Source: Pontibacter sp. G13 (GTDB lineage: Bacteria > Bacteroidota > Bacteroidia > J057). Taken from it: a stretch of DNA of 64,000 bases. The notes beneath the pieces are model-generated. The model searched no databases. It worked only from the letters and a program-made list of their open reading frames with translations, and was not told where the DNA came from. Both the position numbers and the translations under genes were made by a program. Positions 1 to 8,852 of this stretch are shown piece after piece; the stretch's first letter is position 1; each line of letters opens with the position of its first letter. The stretch is taken from NCBI RefSeq assembly GCF_031851795.1, contig NZ_CP134696.1, forward strand, positions 6,262,001 through 6,326,000. The letters are read 5' to 3'.

Positions 1-462
1 GGCCCGATCGGCCAAATCATCCATTCCTGTAGGGAATTGGGGTTGTCTGTGACTTTTCATCGAGCGATCGATATGGCGGCTGATCCAGTGACCCAAGTTC
101 AGAAATTGGCTGAAATGGGCGTGGATCGAATCTTGACTTCTGGGGGAGCAGCTTCTGCGCTGGATGGGATAGAAGCGCTATCTGCCATGGTTGATGCCGT
201 GCAGGACAGCGAAACCACCATCTTGGCTGGGGGAGGGGTGAGGGCTCAGAATCTAGGGGTGATTGCTCGAAGGACGGGCATTCGCGCCTTTCATTCATCT
301 GCCAAAAAGCGGGTGCCCAGCCTGATGGAATTTCGGGGGAATGTTCAGATGGGTACAGCTTCCTTGGCGTCCGAATTCTCGAAATGGATGGTGGATCAGG
401 AGGAAGTCAAGGCCATGCATCTCGAATTGATGGGCATGATGGAGGAGACGGATCTTCGGTAA
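1..462 (+). CDS. cutC: CutC-family protein, C-terminal part (5' end outside window)
   Basis: The reading frame is open from base 1, so only the last 153 residues of a protein usually about 230-250 long are present. The fragment has the CutC TIM-barrel signatures: VTFHRAIDM near the start, then DRILTSGGA, a glycine-rich TILAGGGV segment, and FHSSAKKR. CutC proteins were historically linked to copper homeostasis, but their biochemical role is unsettled, so only the family is claimed. The gene ends at TAA 460-462. An internal TTG (37) would give a shorter frame, but the residues before it continue the family sequence, so the gene is cut by the window edge rather than started there. No co-transcribed neighbour is evident; the next gene lies on the other strand. 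Confidence 0.85.
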   Translation, partial: GPIGQIIHSCRELGLSVTFHRAIDMAADPVTQVQKLAEMGVDRILTSGGAASALDGIEALSAMVDAVQDSETTILAGGGVRAQNLGVIARRTGIRAFHSSAKKRVPSLMEFRGNVQMGTASLASEFSKWMVDQEEVKAMHLELMGMMEETDLR

Positions 463-463
463 A

Positions 464-672
464 TGTGCGGCTGCATGTGTGGCATGAGCTGCCTGTAGGA
501 GTAGTCGATGGAGGGAAAGATGAGAGATTGACTATCCCAGGAAAGGAACCTCATCCAAGCTTCTCAAACATTCCATCGACCGAGCGCCAGCGAGTACGGA
601 AGGGAGCGACCCAGCGGCAAGCCAGCCCCGCGAGGATCTATTTTTCAAGCCCGCTGGGACATGCCCAAACGC
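464..672. repeat. Degenerate interspersed intergenic repeat, copy A
   Basis: This non-coding stretch after cutC shares ordered blocks with 44193-44386: ATGTGCGGCTG at the left end, a TGAG-TGCCTG block, a conserved core starting ACCGAGCGC at 579 and continuing as an AGCGAG-ACGGAAGGGA block, and a right end resembling CGCTGGGACATGCCCAAACG. Blocks are collinear but separated by diverged sequence of different length. Copy A lacks the long internal inverted repeat seen in copy B. The function is unknown. Confidence 0.55.
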
Positions 673-746
673 TGATGACATTCATTCTCATAAAGAATTC
701 TAGCGTAGGGGAATCTCCTTGTGAGTGCTCTGGTAGGAATGTGCGG

Positions 747-1304
747 TTATCGTTGTAACCAGGCTTTGGTTGGGTGGCCGGTGACTGCATCTCGGAAAAA
801 CCCTTGGAGGGATTGGCCATCGGGCGAGGCCGTCAATTCACCGGTACCATGTGAAAATACGGAGGTCTGGTAATTGAATAGGAATCGGTTACCTTCGAGA
901 TGCCCGTTGCCTGCCGCTGTGAGGCCATACAAGGGGTGATATTCTTGAATCACCAGCGTTCCTTCATGACGTTGAATGGAGTAGGTGGTTCCTCCGACTC
1001 CGAGCCAACTGCCTACAAAATGGCCGTAATTGCCCCGCTGTGCTTGTTCCACCGGTGACGATTCATAGAGAGATTCCTTGATCAGGTCCCGCAGTACCGC
1101 CTGTCCTGCCGTCCGCTCCTCCTCCGTGATCGATTCCTGTGAATATCTGATGGCATCTTCGCGGTCAGTTGGTTCGAATTCTGCGACAAACAACCCCGGG
1201 ATCTCCACCTTTTTGAGGTTCAATCCGCGATACATGGCATACAGGATCAGAGGTAGGACGAGTACCCAGATGATCAGCCGAATAGGAGACTTGGCGTTTG
1301 ACAT
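747..1304 (-). CDS. Hypothetical membrane-anchored protein
   Basis: A 185-residue protein starting at ATG (1302-1304 on the complement). Residues about 8-26 (IRLIIWVLVLPLILYAMYR) form one hydrophobic segment consistent with an N-terminal anchor. The rest is soluble, with a charged helix-like part (residues 45-80) followed by a beta-rich C-terminal half (GSWLGVGGTTYSIQRHEGT, then LEGNRFLFNYQT) that resembles a small barrel or lipocalin-like fold of about 90 residues. I do not recognise a named family. It is monocistronic, convergent with cutC and divergent from the DoxX gene. Codon use looks like its neighbours. Confidence 0.6.
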   Translation of the reverse strand: MSNAKSPIRLIIWVLVLPLILYAMYRGLNLKKVEIPGLFVAEFEPTDREDAIRYSQESITEEERTAGQAVLRDLIKESLYESSPVEQAQRGNYGHFVGSWLGVGGTTYSIQRHEGTLVIQEYHPLYGLTAAGNGHLEGNRFLFNYQTSVFSHGTGELTASPDGQSLQGFFRDAVTGHPTKAWLQR

Positions 1305-1583
1305 AGCGCGAAACGTTGGAATGGGATCAAATTCTCAAACCAAGGGAAGTGGCAGATATTACATGTATGACACGAATAGGGTAGGCGTATAGTCCGCCAT
1401 AAATTCGAAATTTCAGGGCTTAAATGCAATTCATGACTGCGAATGACCGGAAGTTTTTATGTGAATCGCCGGATAAGCGTTTCTAGGGCAGAAAGGTTTT
1501 CGCATTCTTCCAAGTTCCCAGATCGCTCTACCAACGGTAGGTAGAAGTTCAGCGGTTTGGATAGATTGAGGGATCGAATCCAC

Positions 1584-2186
1584 ATGTCTATGCGAACCCT
1601 TGTTTTTCTCGCGAGATTGGGCCTTGGCTTGATCTTCTTTACAGCAGGAATGTCCAAGCTGCTGGACGGGCAATTTCCCGGAATCATTGGACCTGTATGG
1701 TTGGAGGATGCGCTCGCTCCGCATGGCTTGGCGCTATTCGCCCAGTTTGTCGCTTGGTCTCAGGTGTTGATCGGTCTGCTATTGATGACCCAGCGGTTTG
1801 CCACCTTGGGAGCCATCATGGTCTTGCCGATGATTCTCAACATCTGGATGGTGACGATCTCCCAGAATTGGAAGGGGACCCCCTATGTGATTGCCTTTTT
1901 CTTTGCTACGAATCTATTCCTCTTGGCAGCGGATTGGCACCGGTTGAAATTTCTCATTCACCCGGACCCAAAGGCACTGGCGCAGCTTCCGGGACTTGTT
2001 CGAAACTGGCGGGGAGATATGCTCTGGGCAGTGGGGCTCTTGCTCATTTTGGGATCGGTAGGGATGTTCTTTGTTTTGCCTGTATTATGTTATGTAATGG
2101 TAGTTGTAGGCCTGGTAATCATGTTTGGTGTAAACATTTGGACGGGAGATACCCCTCGTAATGAAGGGTCAGACCGAGAAAGCTAA
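1584..2186 (+). CDS. DoxX-family membrane protein
   Basis: A 200-residue integral membrane protein with a DoxX-type N-terminus: an arginine-led first helix (RLGLGLIFFTAGMSKLLDG) followed by a loop and a second helix carrying FAQFVAWSQVLIGLLLM. Four or five hydrophobic segments are visible (about residues 6-25, 50-70, 75-95, 110-125, 150-185). DoxX-family proteins are small quinone- or redox-associated membrane proteins with poorly defined substrates. ATG at 1584 is preferred over an in-frame TTG at 1557 because it places the first helix near the N-terminus and a GAGGGA stretch lies about 10 bases upstream. No partner gene is adjacent. Confidence 0.75.
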   Translation: MSMRTLVFLARLGLGLIFFTAGMSKLLDGQFPGIIGPVWLEDALAPHGLALFAQFVAWSQVLIGLLLMTQRFATLGAIMVLPMILNIWMVTISQNWKGTPYVIAFFFATNLFLLAADWHRLKFLIHPDPKALAQLPGLVRNWRGDMLWAVGLLLILGSVGMFFVLPVLCYVMVVVGLVIMFGVNIWTGDTPRNEGSDRES

Positions 2187-2389
2187 TCTACTGATTTGCA
2201 TAATTTTGCAATTATTTTATATTCCCGTTGCGTCCGTGTGTCCACATGGTTCGATATAAAAGAAGAGGAGATTTCTGGTGAATGCCATCATTTCGAGATG
2301 GTGCAGTAAATCTATGTATCTGTCGTATTGGTAATATTCTAATCCGGAATTATGCAGACGAATCTAGCGCCCATCCAAGAAAAAATAGC

Positions 2390-2427
2390 AAACGCCCGGC
2401 AATGGATCTATTCCTGGCCGGGCGTTT
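2390..2427 (-). terminator. Rho-independent terminator of the T9SS repeat protein
   Basis: Inverted repeat AAACGCCCGGC (2390-2400) and GCCGGGCGTTT (2417-2427) with a 16-base loop. Read on the minus strand it follows the stop of the 2444-5320 gene by about 17 bases and is followed by a T-run (GCTATTTTTTC). Confidence 0.85.
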
Positions 2428-2443
2428 CTCTTGAGTTTTGCAG

Positions 2444-5320
2444 TTATCGAATCAAGACTACCGTCCCCGCCCTCGTCTGCGAAATGCCTGACTCGAAGGT
2501 GTAGCGGAGCAAATACGTGTATACGCCTTCCTGAACTCCTTGGCGCAGATAGGTCCCATCCCAAGCGAGTTCAGGATCAAGGGACTGGAATATTTGTTCC
2601 CCCCAGCTATTGTAGATTTCAAATTGATACTGGGTGACCCCACAAGTCAGTCGCGGACCAAAGCGCTCATTGTGGGCATCGCCATTGGGGGTGAATGCAT
2701 TGGCAATGAACATCCTGCATCGACAATCGGCTTCCCAGATTTCGATCCCATCTGCACGCATTCCACATGCATTCCAAACTTCGATATGGTAAACGCCGGG
2801 GAGTTGAATCGTGAGGGTCTCATCAGTGCTTTGATCCGACCAGCGATAGGTTGCCCCGGAATCCGGTGAGGAAAGCACCATCATATCCCCCGGACAGATC
2901 ATCGTGTCTGGTCCTAGATCCGCGAAGGGCATCCGGCCTTGAACCAAGTTCAGGGTGTCGGTTTTTATGCCACAGACATGATTCATGGTAGCTTCGTAGA
3001 TGCCAGCGAATTCAATGGGTCGCAAAACTTGGTCGTATCCATCAGCCCATAGGATCTGACCTTGTGCGAGCGAGGCATCGACTTCCCAGATTTGGTCGGG
3101 GCATAAGATTCCATCTGGGCCGAGCGTCCAGTCGATGAGTGGGTCGGATTCGATCGTGAGGGTGTCGCTGTCTTCTCCGCATTCTGTTCCTACTTGCACA
3201 TGGTAGATTCCGCTTGTGTAGGCGGTAAATGAAGGACTGGAGGATTGATCCTGCCAGAGAATCCAATCTGCTGAATCTGGGACGCTCCAAGTCATGGATG
3301 CATCCGTGCAGAGAAATGTATCTCTGCCCAAGTCGATATCGGGGATCCAGCCATATCGGACCTGTTGGGTGAAATGGGCAATCTCGCAGGCATCTTCCAA
3401 TACCAGTTGTACATAGGTCGGCGTGTCCACTAAAAAGGTAGTCTGCGAAAATTGTCCTTGCCAAGTGGCATATGCAAAAGGCAAATCTGCGCTCAGAAGA
3501 AGCGTTTCTCCCGGACACAAGGACGTATCTGGCCCCAGTTGAAAGCTGGGAATCACACTGCCGGCCACCAGCAAGGTATCTCGATCCGTACCGCAAATGG
3601 TTGTGGCTTCTGCCCAATAAGTGCCCCAATTGTCAATCTCCACGATGGGTACATGCGGATTTCCATTCCATAGATAGGCTGCTTGAGGATTGGTGAAATC
3701 CAGCTGAATGGTATCTCCAAGGCAGAGCAGGGTATCGGGCCCTAAATCCACGACAGGTAGGGGACGGTGCAAGAGTTGGAGGGAATCCCGATCGGTTTGG
3801 CCACAAAGGTCGGAGATTTCCACCCAATACCATCCCGGCTGAGATGCATGAAATTGAGATTGGACAGATTGATCCTGCCAAGTGAAGGAAACATTGGAGA
3901 CCTGAGGATTCAATAGCAAGGTGTCGTGGGGACAAATCGCCGTATCGATCCCGAGGCGCACAACAGGGGGAGGAATGTGGCTAATCCAGATCGAATCTGT
4001 ATCCTGACTGCCGCACTGATCCGTCGCCATCACCCAATAAAGGCCTGTCTGGGAAGCAGGGTATTGGACAGTGTTGGACTGATCTTGCCATTGATAGGTC
4101 CAGCCAGACTGGGCAACCGAAAGCGAGAGGGTATCTTGAGGGCATATCGCCGTGTCAGGCCCAAGGGAGATCTGTGGAGGGGCTATGTGGTCGATGACGA
4201 TAGTGTCTTTCGCAGTGCCGCAGGCGAATTGAACATCCACCCAATAAAGCCCGGGCTGTGTGACTAGGAGCTGCGAATCGGTACTTTGGTCAGACCAGAG
4301 ATAGGTGCCATCTTCCAGTGAAGCCAACAGTAGAACGGTATCCTGTGGGCAAATCGTGGTATCTGCCCCCAGGGCTATTTCTTCTGGCAGAATATGGACC
4401 GTCACCGTGGCGGTATCATACCAGCCATTGACATGGTAGGTTGTCGTCGTAGTGGGAGCAACCGCGAATATCGAGTCATTAAATAACTGTACATTGGGAT
4501 TGAGGCTGTCCACCCAGCTGTAAGCATACCCCCCGCTTGCCATGAGCATGATGCTATCGCCCGCACAGATGGTCGTGTCATTGGATACCTGCATGGTGAT
4601 TGGGATCACTTCTACCTTGTCAAAGAAATAATATCCTGCATCAAATTGGGTGTAAATGGAAGGCACCTGATAGGTGATGCCGATGGTGGCATTGTTGAAA
4701 AAGCTACCCAGTGTAATGTGTGTATAGGCTGAGTCCGCAGTATAAATGAAATCGACCAATTGCCATCCCGTATTCCAGATTTGATTGGGGTAAAGCAACT
4801 GGGGAATGAGATTCAAGGGGGCCCAAGTGCTCTGATAAATCTGACCTACCGTAAACAATGCGCCAATTCCGTTGGTGCTGTAGCCGGCGATGTGGTTGGC
4901 GCTTCCATTGGTGATGTAGAATGAAACCTTGTAGGTTTTGCCGGGAATCATGGGTGTGGACAGCGGGGAAGAAATGTATTCGCGGAGGTCATATTGGGTG
5001 CCGTGATAGGTGAACAGGCCCATGACTGCTTGGCCCGAATATGGTGAAACTGTGGCTGGAAGGGGATTGGGGAGGGCACCTGTTCCACTTCCCAGCATGT
5101 GCAAATAATCGGGAGTCCCGGCTGCGTTTAGATTATTCCAGCCATTACAATAGTAGTATTGCCCAAACATGTTGGGGAGGGTGGAATATTGTTCAAAGTC
5201 GCCATTGGGAAGAATATTTTGGGCGTGAAGTGGAGCATCCCAAAACGACATGACCAGCCCCATGACCAATATCAGGGCCCGCCATCCCCATTTGAAGGGA
5301 GGAGAAATACTAGGAGACAT
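2444..5320 (-). CDS. Secreted repeat protein with gliding-type (CHU_C) T9SS sorting domain
   Basis: A 958-residue exported protein. Residues 1-33 form a signal peptide ending ...APLHAQ. Residues about 35-240 are a unique adhesin-like region (NGDFEQYSTLPN motif, common in carbohydrate-binding-like N-domains). Then come nine tandem modules of about 65-75 residues; eight start LGxDxxxC and most continue CPxDTL, WQDQS, GxYWV and CG, like Ig/PKD-type modules with a conserved cysteine pair. The C-terminus (from FIANAFTPNGDAHNE to the final VVLIR) matches the gliding-motility-associated C-terminal domain (TIGR04131), a type B T9SS sorting signal. The product should be secreted across the outer membrane and attached or released there, probably as an adhesin. 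It is monocistronic with its own terminator. Confidence 0.88.
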   Translation of the reverse strand: MSPSISPPFKWGWRALILVMGLVMSFWDAPLHAQNILPNGDFEQYSTLPNMFGQYYYCNGWNNLNAAGTPDYLHMLGSGTGALPNPLPATVSPYSGQAVMGLFTYHGTQYDLREYISSPLSTPMIPGKTYKVSFYITNGSANHIAGYSTNGIGALFTVGQIYQSTWAPLNLIPQLLYPNQIWNTGWQLVDFIYTADSAYTHITLGSFFNNATIGITYQVPSIYTQFDAGYYFFDKVEVIPITMQVSNDTTICAGDSIMLMASGGYAYSWVDSLNPNVQLFNDSIFAVAPTTTTTYHVNGWYDTATVTVHILPEEIALGADTTICPQDTVLLLASLEDGTYLWSDQSTDSQLLVTQPGLYWVDVQFACGTAKDTIVIDHIAPPQISLGPDTAICPQDTLSLSVAQSGWTYQWQDQSNTVQYPASQTGLYWVMATDQCGSQDTDSIWISHIPPPVVRLGIDTAICPHDTLLLNPQVSNVSFTWQDQSVQSQFHASQPGWYWVEISDLCGQTDRDSLQLLHRPLPVVDLGPDTLLCLGDTIQLDFTNPQAAYLWNGNPHVPIVEIDNWGTYWAEATTICGTDRDTLLVAGSVIPSFQLGPDTSLCPGETLLLSADLPFAYATWQGQFSQTTFLVDTPTYVQLVLEDACEIAHFTQQVRYGWIPDIDLGRDTFLCTDASMTWSVPDSADWILWQDQSSSPSFTAYTSGIYHVQVGTECGEDSDTLTIESDPLIDWTLGPDGILCPDQIWEVDASLAQGQILWADGYDQVLRPIEFAGIYEATMNHVCGIKTDTLNLVQGRMPFADLGPDTMICPGDMMVLSSPDSGATYRWSDQSTDETLTIQLPGVYHIEVWNACGMRADGIEIWEADCRCRMFIANAFTPNGDAHNERFGPRLTCGVTQYQFEIYNSWGEQIFQSLDPELAWDGTYLRQGVQEGVYTYLLRYTFESGISQTRAGTVVLIR

Positions 5321-5495
5321 GTGAGAATTCGGTTGAGAGTCAGAAAAATATAGTAATTCAATATATAAAAATTTAGATCAATCAATGAAATGGTCTCAAA
5401 AACAGGATCATCGGAATGATAGGATTTTGCTGTCTGGAAATATTCGAATCAGGTAATCAGAGAAATACCCCCAACCACCTTGCCTGAAACACAAA

Positions 5496-5522
5496 GAGCC
5501 GACTCCCAGACGGAATCGGCTC
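5496..5522 (-). terminator. Rho-independent terminator of the GPP34-like gene
   Basis: Inverted repeat GAGCCGA (5496-5502) and TCGGCTC (5516-5522). On the minus strand it lies 27 bases past the stop of the 5550-6251 gene and is followed by TTTGTGTTTC. Confidence 0.75.
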
Positions 5523-5549
5523 CCACGAATCACAAGTTGTTTCTTATAC

Positions 5550-6251
5550 TCAGGAGTTCACACTCATTGTCGCGACATTCGCAGCGGTGGTAGAGGCGAT
5601 GATGGTGGCAATCATAGCGGCTTGCATTTCCTCCATGGCCGTTTCCATTCCTTTGGAGAGGGGGTCCTTGGCCATGAGTTCCGTGATCTTGGATTTAGCC
5701 TCCTTGACTTCGGATTTCCCCTCGGCGATCAATTTGTACAATTTACATCCTTGGATCAGTCCCAAAAATGGCTTGTAAGAAGGATCGAGGTGATTCGAGG
5801 CGAATACCTGCGTCCGCAACGCATCTCTGAACCACTCATGCGTCTCGGGTTTTTCGAGGTGTGTGATTTTATAGGGAATGAAGAGGAACTTCTTTCGCTC
5901 GATACGTAAGACCTCCGCTTCGACCAATTGCTCTTCATACACTTTCCGGAATTTATGGGCGATCATGTTATTGGAAGAAATCCAATAGCTGGGCTTTCTC
6001 AATTTTTTGGACTTGGCCATTCGGTCGAGCATCATCTGGTGTGCTTCCGAAAGGTCGGTTTCAAAACGGTCGATATGGACCTTGCCTTCTTCGAGCCGGA
6101 TATTTTCGGCCTTAACCAAATCCATCATCATGGCTCCGCAAATGCCAATGGAAAGCGTCGAAACGGGAATTGCATAATTGGGCTTCTCCGTTCGATGGGA
6201 GAGGATGATGAGTTGTTCTGCTAGGGAAAAGGAAGCGTTTAATGGGTTCAT
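5550..6251 (-). CDS. GPP34/GOLPH3-like protein
   Basis: A 233-residue soluble protein, ATG at 6249-6251 (complement). Residues about 8-55 resemble the start of the GPP34 (Golgi phosphoprotein 3) domain: SLAEQLIILS, then a hydrophobic helix GICGAMMMDLVKAENIRL followed by EEGKVHI, which matches the usual pattern of an L/E-rich helix, an AllaELa-type helix and a short strand. In eukaryotes the family binds phosphoinositides; bacterial members are uncharacterised. The middle (residues 75-160) is rich in lysine/arginine, and the last 30 residues are an alanine/methionine-rich tail (AAMIATIIASTTAANVATM) that could be a short amphipathic or membrane-contacting helix. It is divergent from the HMG-CoA reductase operon. 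The family call rests on the N-terminal third only. Confidence 0.55.
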   Translation of the reverse strand: MNPLNASFSLAEQLIILSHRTEKPNYAIPVSTLSIGICGAMMMDLVKAENIRLEEGKVHIDRFETDLSEAHQMMLDRMAKSKKLRKPSYWISSNNMIAHKFRKVYEEQLVEAEVLRIERKKFLFIPYKITHLEKPETHEWFRDALRTQVFASNHLDPSYKPFLGLIQGCKLYKLIAEGKSEVKEAKSKITELMAKDPLSKGMETAMEEMQAAMIATIIASTTAANVATMSVNS

Positions 6252-6252
6252 A

Positions 6253-6292
6253 TCGTCTGTTTTCTTAAGGGCATTTCGTCTGTTTCTTAAGG
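6253..6292 (-). repeat. Tandem direct repeat in the leader of the GPP34-like gene
   Basis: TCGTCTGTTTTCTTAAGG (6253-6270) is followed after five bases by TCGTCTGTTTCTTAAGG (6276-6292), one base shorter. The pair abuts the start codon of the minus-strand gene, so it would be in its 5' untranslated RNA or be a tandem protein-binding site. Confidence 0.6.
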
Positions 6293-6356
6293 AAAGGTTA
6301 ACGTCAAATAGGTTGGACGTTTTTCAGGGAATTCGGTCAACCGGAAATTTTGGGAC

Positions 6357-6391
6357 AATTCCGTAAACCCGCAAATTCATTTTACGGAATT
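6357..6391. promoter_or_regulatory. Perfect 11-bp inverted repeat in the divergent intergenic region
   Basis: AATTCCGTAAA (6357-6367) and TTTACGGAATT (6381-6391) flank 13 bases. It lies midway in the 337-bp gap between the GPP34-like gene (minus) and the HMG-CoA reductase operon (plus). No T-run follows, so an operator is more likely than a terminator. Apart from this repeat, the tandem repeat at 6253-6292 and the promoter at 6535-6565, I see nothing in the gap. Confidence 0.45.
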
Positions 6392-6534
6392 TTGCCAAAA
6401 GCCCACCTCCGCTACGACTTTTTGCAAATCCTACCGCTCGCAATCGTCTAGCCTCTGGGAGAGTTTGGTATTTCCTTAGACGAATTGAATCATTCGCAAT
6501 TCGGCCTCGATTTATATGAGGAAATGTCCGTTTA

Positions 6535-6565
6535 TTTGAAGTAAAGCTACTTGATTATCCCTTTG
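6535..6565 (+). promoter_or_regulatory. Candidate Bacteroidota promoter of the HMGR operon
   Basis: TTTG (6535-6538), a 19-base spacer, then TCCCTTTG (6558-6565), one mismatch from the phylum consensus TAnnTTTG. Transcription would begin near 6572, about 17 bases before the ATG at 6589. Confidence 0.45.
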
Positions 6566-6588
6566 ATAATGAATGCTTTTGCTGCAAT

Positions 6589-7836
6589 ATGAAAGGTGGG
6601 ATTGCAACGAATCTGCAAATAGTCGGGTATAAGCCTCCCAACGAGTCGGTCCTGATCGATCGACCATCACCACTCACAGCAGCACAAAATATGAAACCAA
6701 CCTCGATGTCTAAATTTGGATATTTTCCCAGCAAGATGCCTCGGCAGCCTGAAAAGCTGGAATTGCCTACTGGCCCATTTCCCCAAGAGACTTGGACTGG
6801 CCATATCGAGCGATTCGTAGGTATGACACAAGTTCCGACGGGCTTGGTAGGCCCATTGCACATATTGGGGCAGCATATGTCAGGCGAAGTGATGGTCCCT
6901 CTTGCCACGACCGAGGGCGCTTTGGTCGCTTCCTACCATCGAGGAGCCAAAGCTACTCGACTCGCAGGAGGCATCAAGACCTTGATCACGCAAGAGCAAG
7001 TTCAAAGGTGCCCAGTGTTTGTCATGGATCATCTGGGGGATGTAGCAAGCTTCCTGACTTGGCTAGTGGATTGCCTTCCAGAAATGCAACGAATCGCGCG
7101 GCAACAAACTCGATTTGGCTCCCTGATCAGCTGCGAACCACTTGTGGAGGGCAATCAGGTCATCTTGACATTGAATTTTCATACGGGCGATGCTGCCGGG
7201 CAAAATATGGTGACATTCTGTACGGAAGCGATTTGTAGGTACATCCTTGACCAATTGCCTGTACAACCCAAACGCTGGTATATCGAGAGTAACTTTTCTG
7301 GAGATAAAAAAGCCACCCAAAGGGCCATGACTCAGGCACGCGGAAAACGGGTATCTGCGGAATGTGAGCTGTCGGCTGAAGTGGTCCAGGAAGCGCTCAA
7401 GAGTACGCCAGCAGATATTGAGGCATACTGGCGAAGTAGCACGGTCAATACGGTCCAGTCTGGAGCGATTGGAACGATGGGGCATGCTGCGAATGGTCTC
7501 ACGGCCTTATTTCTGGCCACTGGCCAAGATGTCGCCTGCGTGTCCGAGGCCAGTGTGGGAATTACTCGATTGGAAGAAACCGAGTCTGGCGGCCTCTACG
7601 CCACCGTCACCTTGCCCAACCTCATCGTCGGAACCGTGGGAGGAGGAACGGGACTTCCCACCCAAGGAGCCTGCTTGGAATTCATGCAATGCGCTGGGAC
7701 AGGACATGCCCGAAAATTTGCCGAGATCTGCGCTGCGCTGGTATTGGCTGGAGAGCTCTCCATAGCCGCAGCCCTTGCCGCTGGTCATTTCGCACGCGCC
7801 CATCGCAGCTTGGGCCGTACCGCCAAAAAAGCTTGA
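6589..7836 (+). CDS. Hydroxymethylglutaryl-CoA reductase
   Basis: A 415-residue protein with the full catalytic set of HMG-CoA reductase, which makes mevalonate from HMG-CoA. Substrate motif VPTGLVGPL leads to TTEGALVAS with the catalytic Glu109; SGDKKAT supplies Lys240; ATGQDVA supplies Asp314; VGTVGGGTGLPTQ is the nucleotide/CoA loop; and the C-terminal helix GHFARAHRSLGR supplies His405. The C-terminal arrangement is like class I (eukaryote/archaeal-type) enzymes; there is no membrane domain. The first 50 or so residues are not conserved, so an internal start (Met at 6691 or 6706) is possible. It is the first gene of a seven-gene operon; the 24-bp gap to the prenyltransferase gene argues that it serves that pathway as well as, or instead of, housekeeping isoprenoid synthesis. 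Confidence 0.93.
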   Translation: MKGGIATNLQIVGYKPPNESVLIDRPSPLTAAQNMKPTSMSKFGYFPSKMPRQPEKLELPTGPFPQETWTGHIERFVGMTQVPTGLVGPLHILGQHMSGEVMVPLATTEGALVASYHRGAKATRLAGGIKTLITQEQVQRCPVFVMDHLGDVASFLTWLVDCLPEMQRIARQQTRFGSLISCEPLVEGNQVILTLNFHTGDAAGQNMVTFCTEAICRYILDQLPVQPKRWYIESNFSGDKKATQRAMTQARGKRVSAECELSAEVVQEALKSTPADIEAYWRSSTVNTVQSGAIGTMGHAANGLTALFLATGQDVACVSEASVGITRLEETESGGLYATVTLPNLIVGTVGGGTGLPTQGACLEFMQCAGTGHARKFAEICAALVLAGELSIAAALAAGHFARAHRSLGRTAKKA

Positions 7837-7859
7837 TCTACCTTTCAAAATCGATTCAC

Positions 7860-8813
7860 ATGCCTACTACCCACACCGCAGTCAATCCTGTCAGATCAGG
7901 ACTGGCCAAGAGATTCTGGCAATACCTCAAAGAGCGATTTCCGATTCAAAATCACGGCTTACTGATTTTGGTCTTTACCTTCTCTGTGATCAGTTACTCG
8001 CTTCGCCTGCGGGGAGAAACTTCATTTATCTCCACAGGCGCTTTTCTGGGGGCTATTGCCTCCAATTTGGTCCTGTTCTTCGTCCTACGGGTCATGGATG
8101 AATTCAAGGATGCCGAGACAGATGCCGCGTTTCGTTCCCATCTTCCAGTCCCGAGAGGACTTATTCGCCTCAAGGAACTCGCGATCATTGCCGTGATCGT
8201 GGCAATCCTTCACTTTGTGGGACTGCTGGTTTGGTTTCCGGAGATGATGGGACTTTATCTGGTCGTGGTAGGCTATCTCTTTCTGATGCGATACGAGTTT
8301 TTCGTAGGGGAATGGCTTACCCGCCGCCCCGTGATCTATGCGTGGTCTCACATGCTGATCATTCCGTTGGTTGATGTATTTGCGGCAGGATTTGATTGGC
8401 GGATGTCTGGTGAATTTCCCCACCCGGGACTGGGGATTTTCTTTTTGGTTTCGCTATTCAATGGAATGGTGCTTGAAATCGGACGAAAGATCCGTATTCC
8501 GCAAGATGAAGCAGAAGGCGTGATCACTTACTCTGCACAGTACGGCCATGGAAAAGCGCTTGGGATGTGGGCACTGATGCTGTTGGGAACCTTCTGCTTT
8601 GCTTGTTGGGCGGGCCTATTCGTGGAGTTTAGCTGGGTATGGTTCGCACTGTTGACGGTTTGCTTCGGCGCTGCCTTAGCGGTGGGATTTCGATTCTATC
8701 AATCCCCCACTTCCAAAGGGGCCAAGGCCATCGAACGGGTCTCCGGAATCTGGGCATTGGGCATGTACCTCTTGCTAGGTGCAGGGCCGCAATTGATGTC
8801 TTTATTGGCTTGA
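7860..8813 (+). CDS. UbiA-family prenyltransferase
   Basis: A 317-residue polytopic membrane protein with about eight or nine hydrophobic segments. The first aspartate-rich motif of UbiA enzymes is seen as RVMDEFKDAETD (about residues 77-88), at the end of a helix as expected. The second is RKIRIPQDEAEGVITYS (near residue 210), whose GVITYS tail matches the GvrTlp/GVxTYS element. UbiA enzymes transfer a prenyl group from a prenyl diphosphate to an aromatic, glycerol or other acceptor in the membrane; the acceptor cannot be read from sequence. ATG at 7860 is chosen, because the open frame upstream overlaps the HMGR gene in a different frame and has no family sequence. The stop at 8813 is 40 bp before the next gene. 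Confidence 0.85.
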   Translation: MPTTHTAVNPVRSGLAKRFWQYLKERFPIQNHGLLILVFTFSVISYSLRLRGETSFISTGAFLGAIASNLVLFFVLRVMDEFKDAETDAAFRSHLPVPRGLIRLKELAIIAVIVAILHFVGLLVWFPEMMGLYLVVVGYLFLMRYEFFVGEWLTRRPVIYAWSHMLIIPLVDVFAAGFDWRMSGEFPHPGLGIFFLVSLFNGMVLEIGRKIRIPQDEAEGVITYSAQYGHGKALGMWALMLLGTFCFACWAGLFVEFSWVWFALLTVCFGAALAVGFRFYQSPTSKGAKAIERVSGIWALGMYLLLGAGPQLMSLLA

Positions 8814-8852
8814 TGGCCGTTCCTTCGCTGTATTTCACCCTAATCCCTCATC

